Source: Verrucomicrobiales bacterium (GTDB taxonomy: Bacteria; Verrucomicrobiota; Verrucomicrobiia; Limisphaerales; UBA11320). Taken from it: a DNA stretch of 46,370 nucleotides. Position numbers and translations under genes: made by a program. Positions 1 to 8,891 of this stretch are shown here, piece by piece (the stretch's first letter is position 1; each line of letters begins with the position of its first letter). Below the pieces are notes generated by a model, which saw nothing but the letters and a program-made list of their open reading frames with translations, did not search any database and was not told where the DNA came from. Location of the stretch: positions 1 to 46,370 of the forward strand of contig JAEUHE010000226.1 of the NCBI GenBank assembly GCA_016793885.1, written 5' to 3'.

Positions 1-13
1 TCCATCGTCCCCC

Positions 14-138
14 CCGGAAGCGGGACGCCCGACGACCGGGGCCCCATGCGCTACGACAGGAGCCGCGAGCTAGTGCTCACAGACCGTCTCCTGTCGGCGC
101 TACCCCGGTCGCCGACCGTCCCGTCGTCCCCTTCGGGG
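14..138. ncRNA. Strongly nested hairpin, possible structured RNA
   Basis: This stretch folds into one long nested stem. Bases 22-27 pair with 117-122, 33-41 with 103-111 (nine perfect pairs), 48-51 with 97-100, and 54-62 with 88-96 (nine perfect pairs). A small inner hairpin lies at 67-70/75-78, and a UUCG-capped hairpin follows at 129-131/136-138. Four stacked helices in register are unlikely by chance, so a structured RNA or palindromic mobile-element end is likely. The nested layout reminds me of HEARO/IscB omega RNAs, which can occur without the protein gene; a GTGA lies just past the structure at 142-145. That identity is from memory and weak. No matching protein gene follows, the strand is unknown, and the element may begin outside the window. 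Confidence 0.5.
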
Positions 139-318
139 TAAGTGACAAGTTTAAACCAGGACTTGACCCAGGGGTTCCCAGAAATTAGCCGGGCGATCGC
201 AGATCCCCGGAGAGAGTATTCCTAGTTGGGAGCACCCCGCAGGGCTTGCCATCTGAGTGACGAGTGACGAGGGATTTGATCGGCTACGCAGGACGGGTGT
301 GCGATTCAGTATTCCTTT

Positions 319-337
319 GTAATCGTAATCGTAATCG
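319..337. repeat. GTAATC hexamer array, 3 copies
   Basis: Three perfect GTAATC units lie in the spacer downstream of the first TIM-barrel gene. The same hexamer recurs in three other spacers of this window (7339, 10148 and 46212). The rest of the spacer from 150 to 370 shows no gene that I can support. Confidence 0.9.
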
Positions 338-370
338 ACCCTCTCCCCTTTCCCTATGGCCCTTTTCTCC

Positions 371-1315
371 TTAAAGGCTGGACCGCATTTTCTGTAGCCA
401 CTGTGGGACGCCGGACCAAGGATCCTGGGAGGATTCGTACTCCAGAGTAAAGTAGCCCTGATACTTGGCCTGTTGCAACATCTTGACGACCCGGGGGAGG
501 TCGGTGGTGTGTGGCTTCTGGCCTTTGGGATGGACATCGGTCTTGAACTGGACGTTCACGGCGTACGGCGCGCAACGTTCCAGATCGGCGTAAGGGTCCT
601 GGGTGTTGAAGTTGCCGATGTCCAGGTTGATCCCGACCCACGGACTGTCGACGGAGCGCACGATATCCAAAAGCTGATCTGCCTCGGCCACGATGCCGCC
701 GTGATTTTCAATTCCGAGGAATATCCCCTTTTCGCCCGCATAAGCGGCCACCTCGCGAGTTGTTTCGATGCAATTCTTTTTGGCTTCGGCGGCAGACAGG
801 CCTTTGGGAATCGATCCGGCGAAGATGCGGATATGGGGCGCGCCGAGGGCGGCAGCTCGATCGATCCACAGACGAACCGCGGTAACTTCCTTGGTGCGTT
901 CTGCCCCTGCGGAGTGGGTGAACGTGTTGCCGACCGCGGTTCCGCTGATCTCCACTCCCCTCAGAAACGCATGTCGCTTCAGGCGCATCAAGTAGTCGTG
1001 GGAAAGGTCCTTCGGAAAGTAATAGCTGGTCAGCTCTGCGCCGTCGCAGCCGTGCTCCGCGCAATAGTCGACGAAGCCAAACATGTCGAGCGGCTTTGCG
1101 TCGGGCGTGGAGAGCGGCGGGTTTTTCTCCCCCGGGGTGAAATGGTCTCGAAACGAGTAGGCCGCGAGCCCGAGGCGGAGGCGGGGTGTTTTGGTGTGCG
1201 CAAAGGGTTCCAGTGCGGACAGGGAACCGCCGCCCATGGACAGCAGAGCACTGCCGGCAACGGAGCCGAGGAGAGCGGAACGACCGAACGATCGGCGAGA
1301 GATGGGGTGAGTCAT
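371..1315 (-). CDS. Exported sugar phosphate isomerase/epimerase-like TIM barrel
   Basis: This 314-residue protein belongs to the AP endonuclease 2/xylose isomerase-like TIM-barrel family (COG1082). It opens with a twin-arginine signal (SRRSFGRS at residues 6-13, then a hydrophobic stretch to an alanine-rich cleavage region), so it is probably exported folded. Barrel motifs include GLAAYSFRDHF near residue 49, DGAELTSYYFP near 90, IENHGG near 203 and INLDIGNFN near 229, the usual positions of metal and substrate ligands. It is transcribed after the similar barrel at 1325-2215, with only 9 nt between them, so the two probably form an operon. Such pairs are common in Planctomycetes and Verrucomicrobia and are often linked to sugar or inositol breakdown. 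The substrate cannot be read from the sequence. Confidence 0.85.
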   Translation of the reverse strand: MTHPISRRSFGRSALLGSVAGSALLSMGGGSLSALEPFAHTKTPRLRLGLAAYSFRDHFTPGEKNPPLSTPDAKPLDMFGFVDYCAEHGCDGAELTSYYFPKDLSHDYLMRLKRHAFLRGVEISGTAVGNTFTHSAGAERTKEVTAVRLWIDRAAALGAPHIRIFAGSIPKGLSAAEAKKNCIETTREVAAYAGEKGIFLGIENHGGIVAEADQLLDIVRSVDSPWVGINLDIGNFNTQDPYADLERCAPYAVNVQFKTDVHPKGQKPHTTDLPRVVKMLQQAKYQGYFTLEYESSQDPWSGVPQWLQKMRSSL

Positions 1316-1324
1316 GGAAGCCCT

Positions 1325-2215
1325 TTACACGTCGCAGATGGTGACGCCTTGTTTGAGGGAGGCGAGCGCATCCGGGCGCTTGGGAATGAATTCTTGTGCC
1401 ACGTGGCCTTTAAAGCCGGTTTCGGCGATCGCCTTCATAATGGCCGGGTAAAACAGCTCTTGAGAATCGTCGATTTCGTTTCGGCCGGGAACTCCGCCGG
1501 TGTGGTAATGCGCGATGTACTTCTGGCTCTGCCGGATGGTGCGGATGACATCACCCTCCATGATCTGCATGTGGTAAATGTCGTAGAGCAACTTGAACCG
1601 CTCCGAGCCGATCCGCTTGCACAACTCGACGCCCCAGGCGGTGTGATCGCACTGATAGTCCTTGTGGTCGACCTTGCTGTTGAGGAGCTCCATCACCAGC
1701 GTGACTTTCTTCTCCTCGGCGTAGCTCATCAGCCTTTTCAAACCCACGGCGCAGTTCTCGATCCCTTTCTCATCATCCAATCCGGCGCGGTTGCCGCTGA
1801 AACAGATCAGATTCTCCAGTCCGGCGTTGGATACGGCATCGATGTGCCCGCGGTAGGCTTCCACGAGGAGATCGTGGTTCTCCACGCGGTTGAAAGCTTT
1901 GGTGATTCCGCCCAGGCCTTTGACTGTGGGGTTGCTGACCATGGCGCAGGTCAGACCATATTTCTTCAGGAGGGCGAAATCGGAGGGTTGGAGCAGTTCG
2001 ATCGAACTGAGGCCGATCCCTTTGGCGGCTTTGCAAAGGTCTTCCAGTGAGATGTTCCCGTAACACCACTTGCAGACGCTATGGTGGATCCGGCCCTTCA
2101 TGGCCCCGCTGGCCTCCTCGGCTGCATCCAGTCGGACACTGAGACCCGCGGCGGCGGCGGTGATTAAGGCGGTGGAGGCTTTGAGGGCGGAACGGCGGTT
2201 GATGCGAAGGCTCAT
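1325..2215 (-). CDS. Exported hydroxypyruvate isomerase-like TIM barrel
   Basis: This 296-residue protein has a twin-arginine type start (NRRSALKAS, then a hydrophobic alanine-rich stretch) and a barrel resembling hydroxypyruvate isomerases (Hyi/COG3622). Supporting motifs are HHSVCKWCYGNISLEDLC after the signal, IGLSSIELLQP, VMELLNSKVDH, LLYDIYHMQIMEGD and the late HYHTGGVPGRNEID and GHVAQEFIP. Conserved Glu, Asp, His and Glu residues sit where the family binds a divalent metal. True Hyi enzymes are cytoplasmic and about 260 residues; this one is exported, so its substrate may differ. It is the first gene of a two-gene unit with the barrel at 371-1315. Its upstream spacer is repeat-rich and no clear ribosome binding site is visible. 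Confidence 0.82.
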   Translation of the reverse strand: MSLRINRRSALKASTALITAAAAGLSVRLDAAEEASGAMKGRIHHSVCKWCYGNISLEDLCKAAKGIGLSSIELLQPSDFALLKKYGLTCAMVSNPTVKGLGGITKAFNRVENHDLLVEAYRGHIDAVSNAGLENLICFSGNRAGLDDEKGIENCAVGLKRLMSYAEEKKVTLVMELLNSKVDHKDYQCDHTAWGVELCKRIGSERFKLLYDIYHMQIMEGDVIRTIRQSQKYIAHYHTGGVPGRNEIDDSQELFYPAIMKAIAETGFKGHVAQEFIPKRPDALASLKQGVTICDV

Positions 2216-2395
2216 ATATAGACCGGGTTGCTGTGATCGTTCTGACGCTAAAGCGCGCCCGAGGATTCAGTCAAACGGTAAACGGGGGTGACAGCACCGC
2301 AATCCTACTGGACGGCTGGGGAATAACCCGAGGTGTCGCCCACGCAGCACGCGGAACACACGGAGGGGAGGCCGAACTGACAGCCAAAAAATAAC

Positions 2396-2612
2396 CTGGT
2401 TGCCCGCGGATCACACAGACCACACGGATTCGAAAGGGGACGGCCGACCCCGACTTCCTCAAACGAAGCCACAAAGGCACAAAGGGGGAAAAACCCCGGA
2501 AACCGGAGTGGTAACCACGGATTTGCCGGATTGCTCGGATGGAAAAGAGTTTATCTCGTCGGGAGTCGGGCTCTTGATCCGTGTGTTCTGTGTGTTCGCT
2601 GGGACACATCTC
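2396..2612. repeat. Dispersed ~210-bp repeat, copy 1
   Basis: The segment matches 7477-7683 in the same orientation over most of its length; both begin with a GTGGTTGCCCGCGG-type block and contain a CCACGGATTT...CGGAT block and a CTTGATCCGTGT-type block. Its ends are partly complementary (about 2409-2428 against 2578-2597, roughly 18 of 20 bases), so it can form a long imperfect hairpin. The rest of the 2216-2610 spacer holds only related short CGGAT-type blocks, for example near 2339-2370. I see no gene there. Confidence 0.75.
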
Positions 2613-4071
2613 AGCTCAGAATGCCTTTGACCACTTCGCCGTGGACATCGGTCAGGCGGAAATCGCGGCCCTGGAACCGATAGGTGAGCCGGGTATGGTC
2701 GAGGCCAAAGAGGTGCAGGATGGTCGCGTGCAGGTCATGCACATGAACCTTGTTCTCGGTGGCGAAGAATCCGAAATCGTCGGTTTTCCCGTAGACCGTG
2801 CCGGGCTTGATCCCACCGCCCGCCATCCAGATGGTGTAACCGTGCGGGTGATGGTCCCGACCCACTTGGTCGACCTTGAGATTGCCTTGCATCATAGGGG
2901 TCCGGCCGAATTCCCCACCCCAGACCACCAGGGTGGTATCGAGTAGACCTCGCTCCTTGAGATCCTTGATGAGGGCTACGGCCGGCTGGTCGGTTTCGGT
3001 GCAGCGTTTTTTGAGATCATAGACCAGGTTGCCGTCGGCTCCGCCGTGATGGTCCCATCCCCGGTGATACAGTTGCACGAAGCGCACGCCGCGCTCGACC
3101 AGCCGTCGGGCCAGCAGGCAGTTGTTGGCGAAGGAGGCGCGTCCGGGCGTCGTGGCGTAGCGCTCTTGGATCTCGGCCGATTCGTGGGAGATGTCCATCA
3201 CATCGGGGACGCTGGTTTGCATCTGGTAGGCGAGTTCGTAGGCGGAGATTCGGGTCTGGATCTCCGGATCCTTGAGAACGTCGAAACGCATCTGATTGAG
3301 ATCGCGCAGGGCATCGAGGGATTGTCGGCGGCGGGCGGATGTGACCCCCGGGGGATTGCTGACGAACAACACCGGATCTCCCTGGGAACGCAGTTGAACG
3401 CCTTGGTGCGTGGTGGGGAGGAAGCCGCTTCCCCACGCGCTGACGGTGAGGGGTTGGCCGACTCCGGTCATCAGCACCACGTAGGCGGGAAGGTCCCTAT
3501 TCTCGCTTCCCAGTCCGTAGCTGAACCAGGAGCCCATGGCCGGGCGTCCAGCCAGCTGGGCTCCGGTGTTCATGAACAGGGTCGCCGGATCGTGGTTGAA
3601 GGCCTCGCTGTAAAAACCTTGTACGAAACAGACATCATCCACGATAGTGGAGAGGTGGGGCAGCAGTTCTGAGAGCCAGACTCCGGATCGGCCGTGCTGC
3701 TTGAATTGGTACTGCGGGCCGAGGACCGTGGCATCCTTGCCAATCTGAGCCAGCCGAACGTTCTTCAGCATCTCCTCGGGCATCTTTTGTCCGTTGCGTT
3801 TGGTCAGCTCTGGTTTGTGATCGAACAGATCCAAGTGGGATGGACCACCGGATTGAAACAAATAGATGATGTTCTTCGCCTTGGGGGCGAAGTGGGTCCC
3901 GAGAGCGCTGGCAACATCGGCCGGCCCGGCAGCCGGAGCGGCCAGCAGCCGCTCGTTGAGCAGGGAGCCCAAGGCCAGCGAACCGATGCCGGTTCCGCAC
4001 TGTTGAAAGAATCGTCGGCGCGTGACGGACCGAAGGTGATCCAAATAGCCGGGGTTGAACTCAGGATTCAT
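2611..4071 (-). CDS. DUF1501 family exported protein
   Basis: This 486-residue protein is a typical DUF1501 (COG4102) member, an alkaline-phosphatase-like fold of unknown substrate common in Planctomycetes and Verrucomicrobia. A twin-arginine motif (TRRRFFQQCG near residues 18-27) precedes a short hydrophobic segment. Family motifs include IYLFQSGGPSHLDLFDHKP near 90, HDPATLFMNTGA, FANNCLLARRLVERGVRF, HHGGADGNL and VVWGGEFGRTPMMQG. Length and order fit the family. It lies 56 nt downstream of the large PSCyt/DUF1549/DUF1553 protein, its almost invariable partner, and both are probably co-transcribed. The pair is thought to act in the periplasm on complex polysaccharides, but this has not been shown for this protein. 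Confidence 0.93.
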   Translation of the reverse strand: MNPEFNPGYLDHLRSVTRRRFFQQCGTGIGSLALGSLLNERLLAAPAAGPADVASALGTHFAPKAKNIIYLFQSGGPSHLDLFDHKPELTKRNGQKMPEEMLKNVRLAQIGKDATVLGPQYQFKQHGRSGVWLSELLPHLSTIVDDVCFVQGFYSEAFNHDPATLFMNTGAQLAGRPAMGSWFSYGLGSENRDLPAYVVLMTGVGQPLTVSAWGSGFLPTTHQGVQLRSQGDPVLFVSNPPGVTSARRRQSLDALRDLNQMRFDVLKDPEIQTRISAYELAYQMQTSVPDVMDISHESAEIQERYATTPGRASFANNCLLARRLVERGVRFVQLYHRGWDHHGGADGNLVYDLKKRCTETDQPAVALIKDLKERGLLDTTLVVWGGEFGRTPMMQGNLKVDQVGRDHHPHGYTIWMAGGGIKPGTVYGKTDDFGFFATENKVHVHDLHATILHLFGLDHTRLTYRFQGRDFRLTDVHGEVVKGILS

Positions 4072-4127
4072 ACGTTGGAAAGAGCGTGTGGTGTGCTGGT
4101 GGTGGGTGGCAGGCGCGAGAATGTGGG

Positions 4128-7100
4128 TCAGCCCTTGGTCAAGGTTTCATCGAGGTTCAGGAGCACGTTGGCGACCATCGTCCAGGCCGCGAGTTGGGCC
4201 GTGTCGAGTCCTGAGGGGCGTGGCGCGTTCCCCACGGACAGCAAAGCCTGGGCGGCCGCGAGATCCTTGGCGAAGCCGGAGCGTTGCTGTTCGAAAAAGT
4301 CCACCAGCCTCCGGGTTTCGGCAGCGGTTGGCGGGCGGGAGACACAGAGCTGGAAGCCGAGCCGGACCCGCTCGGCGGGGTCTCCGGCGCCGTGCGTCAT
4401 GAGCCGTTGAGCAAGGGCGCGAGCCGATTCAACCAGAACCGTCTCGTTGAGGCCGGCCAGGGCTTGGAGTGGGGTGTTGGTGCGAGGCCGGCGCGAGACG
4501 CAGACATCACGGCTGGGAGCATCGAAGGTGGAGAAGGCTGGATAGGTGCAAACGCGGCGCCAGAATGTGTAGACTCCGCGGCGATACAGGTTCGGGCCGA
4601 CGCTCAGCGGCCATTCATCCATTCCGATCTCGGGTCGCAAGAACCCGATTTCCTTCCACAGATTGGGGATTTGAACGGGATAGACGCTTGGCCCGCCCGT
4701 TTCGAAGTTCAGCAGTCCGCTGACCGAGAGGGCGACGTCGCGAATGCTTTCTCCATCGAGGCGGAACCGCGGGCCGCGCGAAATCAGGCGGTTGTAGAAA
4801 TCCTTCTCCAAGCGCTCGGCGTCGGCCGCCGCGCTTTGGCGGTAGGTGGCGGAGAGAACCAGGGTCCGTTGCAAGCGCTTGAGGTCCCAGCCGCTGGCGA
4901 TGAATTCAGCGGCCAGCCAGTCTAGCAGCTCGGGGTGCGACGGGGCTTCCCCTTGTCGGCCGACATCCTCGCTGGTTTTCGCCAGGCCGGTTCCGAAAAA
5001 GCGCTCCCAGAGCCGATTGACCGTCACCCGTGCTGGAAGGGGGTTGGTGGGATTGACCAGCCACCGGGCAAGAGCCAGTCGGTTCAGCGGCTGGTTCGTG
5101 TCGAGGGGAGGCAGGAAGGCGGGGACACCGGGCCCGACTGTGTTGCCTTTCTCGAGAAAATTTCCCCGCAGGTGGACATGTGTCGAGCGCGGTTCCGACC
5201 GCTCTTGCATCACGAGGGAGGTAAACCGGGTGTTGGCCAGTTCGGTTTCCTTCTGATTAAGATCGTAGAGCGCGCGGTTCAGTTGGCGCATCCGTGTGGA
5301 GACCTTGGCATAGTGGGCCTTAACGCGGGCGGCCTCGGCAGGGGGTCTTTCGGTGGCGGGAATGTTGAGTTGGGCGGCGATTTCGGGCGGGAGCGGCCAG
5401 CGCAGCTCGGGGGATTGTTGGGCAGTGACCGAGATTCGCATGCGGCCGATCGTGTGGCTGCTGCCGTGGTAGTGATCGAACTTGAAACCGAGCCGGGCTC
5501 CGTCGGGAAAACGAAGAGGCTCTTTAAATTCGACGATCAGGAAATGGGGTTCGCCGAAGCGCGGTCCGATCGCCCAGCCGGTGCGAGGGTTCCGATCCAC
5601 GGCATGTTCGGCGCGGTAGTACAGCTGCTCCCAGTCGGCGGTGGCGCTGCGTATCGAGACCGGCTTGAGCGTCTCGTTGGTGTTGCCCTTGGGGCCGGCG
5701 CTGATGGTGAATTCATCCAGAATGAAATTGCCGCTGGCCCCCCATCGGCCTGGGCCGTTTTTGGGCAGGCTGGGGTCTGGCAAGACCTCGAGCAGCACGG
5801 CTGTGACCTCGGTGGCTGCAGTCTCGGCCTCTACGAGAATGGTGTCGTAGATGGGGTTGACCCCCACGGCCAGGAGCGATTGGTCCGGCAGATTCGTATA
5901 GCTCGATCCTCCGGTTGAGATCGGGTTGATGAGGTTGAGCGGAGTCCAGACGGGTCCGGTGCCCTTCGCTTGGGTTTCCCATTCGGACTGCTCCGCCGCC
6001 AGGGAGGCCGAGGCTCGGGCGATCTCCTGCTGCGCGTTTTTTTGGCGATCGCGCAGGTAGCCGACCAGAGTGCCTGTCGGTGGGGGCGGCACGGCCACGG
6101 TTGGCTCGACGCTGTAGTTGCCACCATCGGTCGTGCTATTGAAGAACGCATACAGCCGGTAATACTCATCCTGGGAGATGGGATCGTATTTATGGGTGTG
6201 ACATTCGGCGCACATCACGGTCAGGCCTAGCCAGGTCGTGCCCGTGGTGGCGACGCGGTCCTTGACCGCCTTGGTGCGGTATTCCTCCGCATCCCCGCCG
6301 CCTTCGTCGTTGATTTTGGTGTTACGGTTGAATCCGGTGGCGATCCGTTGCTCCAGGGTCGCTCCGGGCAGCAGATCGCCGGCGAGCTGTTCGATGGTGA
6401 ATTGATCGAACGGCAGGTTTTGGTTGAAGGCGTTGATCACCCAATCGCGGTAGGGCCAGTTCGATCGCGCCAGATCCACCTGGTATCCGTTCGAATCGGC
6501 ATAGCGAGCCAAGTCGAGCCACCAGCGGGCGATGTGCTCCCCGTAGTGCCGGCTATTGAGCAGTTCATCGACGAGGGCTTCGTAAGCATGGGGGGCGGGG
6601 TTGGCGACGAAGGCCTCGACCGCTTCGGGTGAGGGAGGCAATCCGGTCAGATCCAGCGCCAGCCGCCGCGCGATCGTACGACGATCGGCCTCGGGGGAGG
6701 GGCGTAGTTGGTGCTCTCGCAGTTTGGCGAGGATAAAGGCATCGACCTCATTCCGGATCCATTGGGAGTCTGAGGGCGTGGGCGCGGGCGTTGGTGGACG
6801 TTTTAAGGGACGAAAGGACCAATGAGAAGAGGGATCCCACGCAGGCCAGACGGCTCCAGCTTGGATCCAATCCCGGAGGGCGGCTACTTCATCGGCCGAC
6901 AAGCGATCTCCCTTGGGGGGCATGATTTCATCCGGATCGGTGCTGGTGACACGACGGATGATCTCGCTGTGGTCGGGGTTTCCCGGGACGATCGCCAGTT
7001 TGCCTGATTTCCCGGCCTTGAGCGCTTCGGACGCGGAGTCGAGTCGGAGTTTGGCCTTCTGTTGGTCGGCCCCGTGGCACTCGCTGCAGCGCTTGACGAG

Positions 7101-7256
7101 GATGGGCTCGACCTTTTTTTGAAACAAGTCACTGGAGGCGGCGTGAACACTGAAGGACGAGAACGTGAGGCCGAGTGCCATCAGCAAGGCGGAACCCGAG
7201 GGAAAAGACAAATTCGCCGACCACGAAGGGGCAAGCGGCTGGAGCAAGGAGCGCAT
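4128..7256 (-). CDS. PSCyt1-DUF1549-DUF1553 cytochrome-like protein
   Basis: This 1042-residue secreted protein combines the domains usually found together in Planctomycetes and Verrucomicrobia. After an N-terminal signal ending near residue 40 comes a c-type cytochrome domain with a CSECH heme site near 57-61 and a MPPKG methionine-ligand region near 113. DUF1549 (PSCyt2) follows at about 165-375, with the WWLDLARYADSNGY and CAECHTHKYDPIS motifs; the second CxxCH is typical. A lectin-like middle region follows, then DUF1553 (PSD1) at about 725-1000, with RLWERFFGTGLAKTSEDVG and RRPRTNTPLQAL. It is the first gene of the pair with the DUF1501 protein at 2611-4071. Its role is probably extracytoplasmic redox or polysaccharide chemistry, not established. 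The spacer upstream is packed with repeats. Confidence 0.93.
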   Translation of the reverse strand: MRSLLQPLAPSWSANLSFPSGSALLMALGLTFSSFSVHAASSDLFQKKVEPILVKRCSECHGADQQKAKLRLDSASEALKAGKSGKLAIVPGNPDHSEIIRRVTSTDPDEIMPPKGDRLSADEVAALRDWIQAGAVWPAWDPSSHWSFRPLKRPPTPAPTPSDSQWIRNEVDAFILAKLREHQLRPSPEADRRTIARRLALDLTGLPPSPEAVEAFVANPAPHAYEALVDELLNSRHYGEHIARWWLDLARYADSNGYQVDLARSNWPYRDWVINAFNQNLPFDQFTIEQLAGDLLPGATLEQRIATGFNRNTKINDEGGGDAEEYRTKAVKDRVATTGTTWLGLTVMCAECHTHKYDPISQDEYYRLYAFFNSTTDGGNYSVEPTVAVPPPPTGTLVGYLRDRQKNAQQEIARASASLAAEQSEWETQAKGTGPVWTPLNLINPISTGGSSYTNLPDQSLLAVGVNPIYDTILVEAETAATEVTAVLLEVLPDPSLPKNGPGRWGASGNFILDEFTISAGPKGNTNETLKPVSIRSATADWEQLYYRAEHAVDRNPRTGWAIGPRFGEPHFLIVEFKEPLRFPDGARLGFKFDHYHGSSHTIGRMRISVTAQQSPELRWPLPPEIAAQLNIPATERPPAEAARVKAHYAKVSTRMRQLNRALYDLNQKETELANTRFTSLVMQERSEPRSTHVHLRGNFLEKGNTVGPGVPAFLPPLDTNQPLNRLALARWLVNPTNPLPARVTVNRLWERFFGTGLAKTSEDVGRQGEAPSHPELLDWLAAEFIASGWDLKRLQRTLVLSATYRQSAAADAERLEKDFYNRLISRGPRFRLDGESIRDVALSVSGLLNFETGGPSVYPVQIPNLWKEIGFLRPEIGMDEWPLSVGPNLYRRGVYTFWRRVCTYPAFSTFDAPSRDVCVSRRPRTNTPLQALAGLNETVLVESARALAQRLMTHGAGDPAERVRLGFQLCVSRPPTAAETRRLVDFFEQQRSGFAKDLAAAQALLSVGNAPRPSGLDTAQLAAWTMVANVLLNLDETLTKG

Positions 7257-7338
7257 GGAATGGAGTATGATCCTTCGTTCCTGCGGTTGGCAAGAGTTGG
7301 GGAGGCTGCCAGGGGATGGGTGTTGGGTGTCAGGTGTC

Positions 7339-7368
7339 GTAATCGTAATCGTAATCGTAATCGTAATC
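7339..7368. repeat. GTAATC hexamer array, 5 copies
   Basis: Five perfect GTAATC units form the longest array in the window. It is preceded by GGGTGTCAGGTGTC, nearly the same flank as the array at 10148 (GGTGTCGGGTGTC), so the flank and hexamers appear to travel together. Confidence 0.92.
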
Positions 7369-7476
7369 GCCCCGCCTCAACTCTTTGCCAATAACGGGTT
7401 GAGAATCCCCGAACTTTTCATACAGAACCCACAGAGGCCGCCGAGGGGAGCCCCAGCAGCCAACCAGAAGGGAACG

Positions 7477-7683
7477 TGGTTGCCCGCGGATCACACAGAC
7501 CACACGGATAAGAAGGGGACGGCCGAACCCGATAGTCTCACAGGAAGCCAAGGCACGAAGAGGGAACCGACCTGAACACGGTGGTCATGACCACGGATTT
7601 CGCGGATCGCTCGGATGGGATGGATTCAACTCCTCAGGGCCCCGGCTCCTGATCCGTGTTTTCCGCGTGTTCCGTGGGCCATA
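7477..7683. repeat. Dispersed ~210-bp repeat, copy 2
   Basis: This second copy of the element at 2396-2612 has the same orientation and the same internal order of blocks, including ACCACGGATTTCGCGGATCG at 7590-7609. The two copies flank the DUF1501/PSCyt gene pair as direct repeats. The rest of the 7257-7744 spacer contains the hexamer array at 7339 and no recognisable gene. Confidence 0.75.
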
Positions 7684-7744
7684 CTTCGGGTTCCACTTTC
7701 TCGCGTGGTTAGCGTGATACGCGGTCCATTCCGACCGGGCTGGG

Positions 7745-8740
7745 CTATTCGTAAATGGGATAGAACGTATGGAACGCCAGCTCACAGAAGTCGCCTGGAT
7801 CGTTGAAACGGCGGTTGCGGTTCAACCCGGTGATTGCTGCCATGTCCGCAGTGCTCAGCTCAAAATCGAAGACTCCGAGGTTCTCTTTCAGCCGGCTGGG
7901 AGTGGAGGTTTTCGGAATCACGGCGGTGCCTCGTTGGAAGCCCCAGCGGAGCACAACCTGAGCCGGCGTGCGGCCGAGTTGAGTGGCGATCGCCTGAACA
8001 ACCGGGTGCGCCAGCACCGACTCTTCTGGTTTAGCCATACCGAGGGAGAAATAGGATAAAGCGCCGAGTGGCGAGAACGCCGTCACCGCGATCTGCTCCA
8101 TCTGGCAGTAGCGCAGCAATTTTTCCTGGGTCAGGAACGGATGCAGCTCGATTTGCAATACGGACGGGCGAACCCGGGCGTAGGATAGGAGGTCCCGCAA
8201 AAGCGACGTGCCAAAGTTGCAGACGCCGATGTGTTTTACCATTCCCGCCTGAACGAGGGCTTCCATGGCTCCCCAGGTGTCGGCGATGGGGATCGGAGTG
8301 GGTTTCATGGCTGGCTTCGCTGCCTGGGGATCGTGAAACCAGCCGGGGGGATAGCGGAGGTCGAAGGGCACAAACTCCAGCGCGATCGGAAAATGAACGT
8401 GATAGAGATCCAGGTAGTCAACCTGGAGGTCTTTCAGCGAACGTTCGCAGGCGAGGCGGACATGCTTGGGATGGTGGTAGTTATTCCACAGCTTTGAGGT
8501 GATCCAGAGATCTTCTCGGCGGCACAGCCCGCTGGTGAACGCCTGGCGTAGCCCGGTTCCCACCGCGGCCTCATTGCCGTAGTCACAGGCGCAGTCGAAG
8601 TGTCGGTAACCGAGTTGAATGGCCTGGTTGACCACTTGAGGCGTTTCGGTTCCGGGGATCTTCCAAGTGCCAAGGCCGAGCCCGGGCAGGAGCGTCCCCG
8701 GGTGAATTTCGATGGCTTGGCTGGGATGGGTAGAGTTCAT
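7745..8740 (-). CDS. Aldo-keto reductase
   Basis: This 331-residue protein is an NADP-type aldo-keto reductase, a cytoplasmic (alpha/beta)8 enzyme that reduces aldehydes or ketoses. The catalytic tetrad is visible: Asp49 and Tyr54 in YRHFDCACDYGNE, Lys83 in ITSKLWNN, and His116 in DLYHVHFP. The coenzyme region IPKTSTPSRLKENL near residues 275-288 is the usual NADP-phosphate binding stretch. The loop after His116, with LRYPPGWFHDP, resembles xylose/aldose reductases (AKR2-like), so a sugar aldehyde is a reasonable guess. No signal peptide is present. It stands alone, with repeats downstream and a divergent gene beginning at 8892. Confidence 0.92.
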   Translation of the reverse strand: MNSTHPSQAIEIHPGTLLPGLGLGTWKIPGTETPQVVNQAIQLGYRHFDCACDYGNEAAVGTGLRQAFTSGLCRREDLWITSKLWNNYHHPKHVRLACERSLKDLQVDYLDLYHVHFPIALEFVPFDLRYPPGWFHDPQAAKPAMKPTPIPIADTWGAMEALVQAGMVKHIGVCNFGTSLLRDLLSYARVRPSVLQIELHPFLTQEKLLRYCQMEQIAVTAFSPLGALSYFSLGMAKPEESVLAHPVVQAIATQLGRTPAQVVLRWGFQRGTAVIPKTSTPSRLKENLGVFDFELSTADMAAITGLNRNRRFNDPGDFCELAFHTFYPIYE

Positions 8741-8891
8741 GTCATGGAGGCCGGGTGTCGGTCGGTTAACCGTCGGCTTCTCCAGAGCATTGTGAGAGGA
8801 GGGTAAGTCCTATTTCAATAAGAGAATCGCTGCAACCCCTCGCGAGGTTTAGGCTTTGATCCTCGGGGGCTCTTCCGCTAAGTTGGCACCA

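Noticed and set aside
1..140. RNase P RNA, tmRNA, SRP RNA or 6S RNA
   Set aside because: The conserved sequence motifs I know for these RNAs are not seen on either strand; only the nested stem structure is clear.
473..2050. 525-codon open frame on the plus strand
   Set aside because: It runs antisense through two well-recognised TIM-barrel genes and has no protein-like motifs; high GC makes long antisense frames common.
8856..8891. Upstream start for the helical membrane protein
   Set aside because: The extra 12 residues precede a typical signal-anchor start at 8892 and add no recognisable feature.
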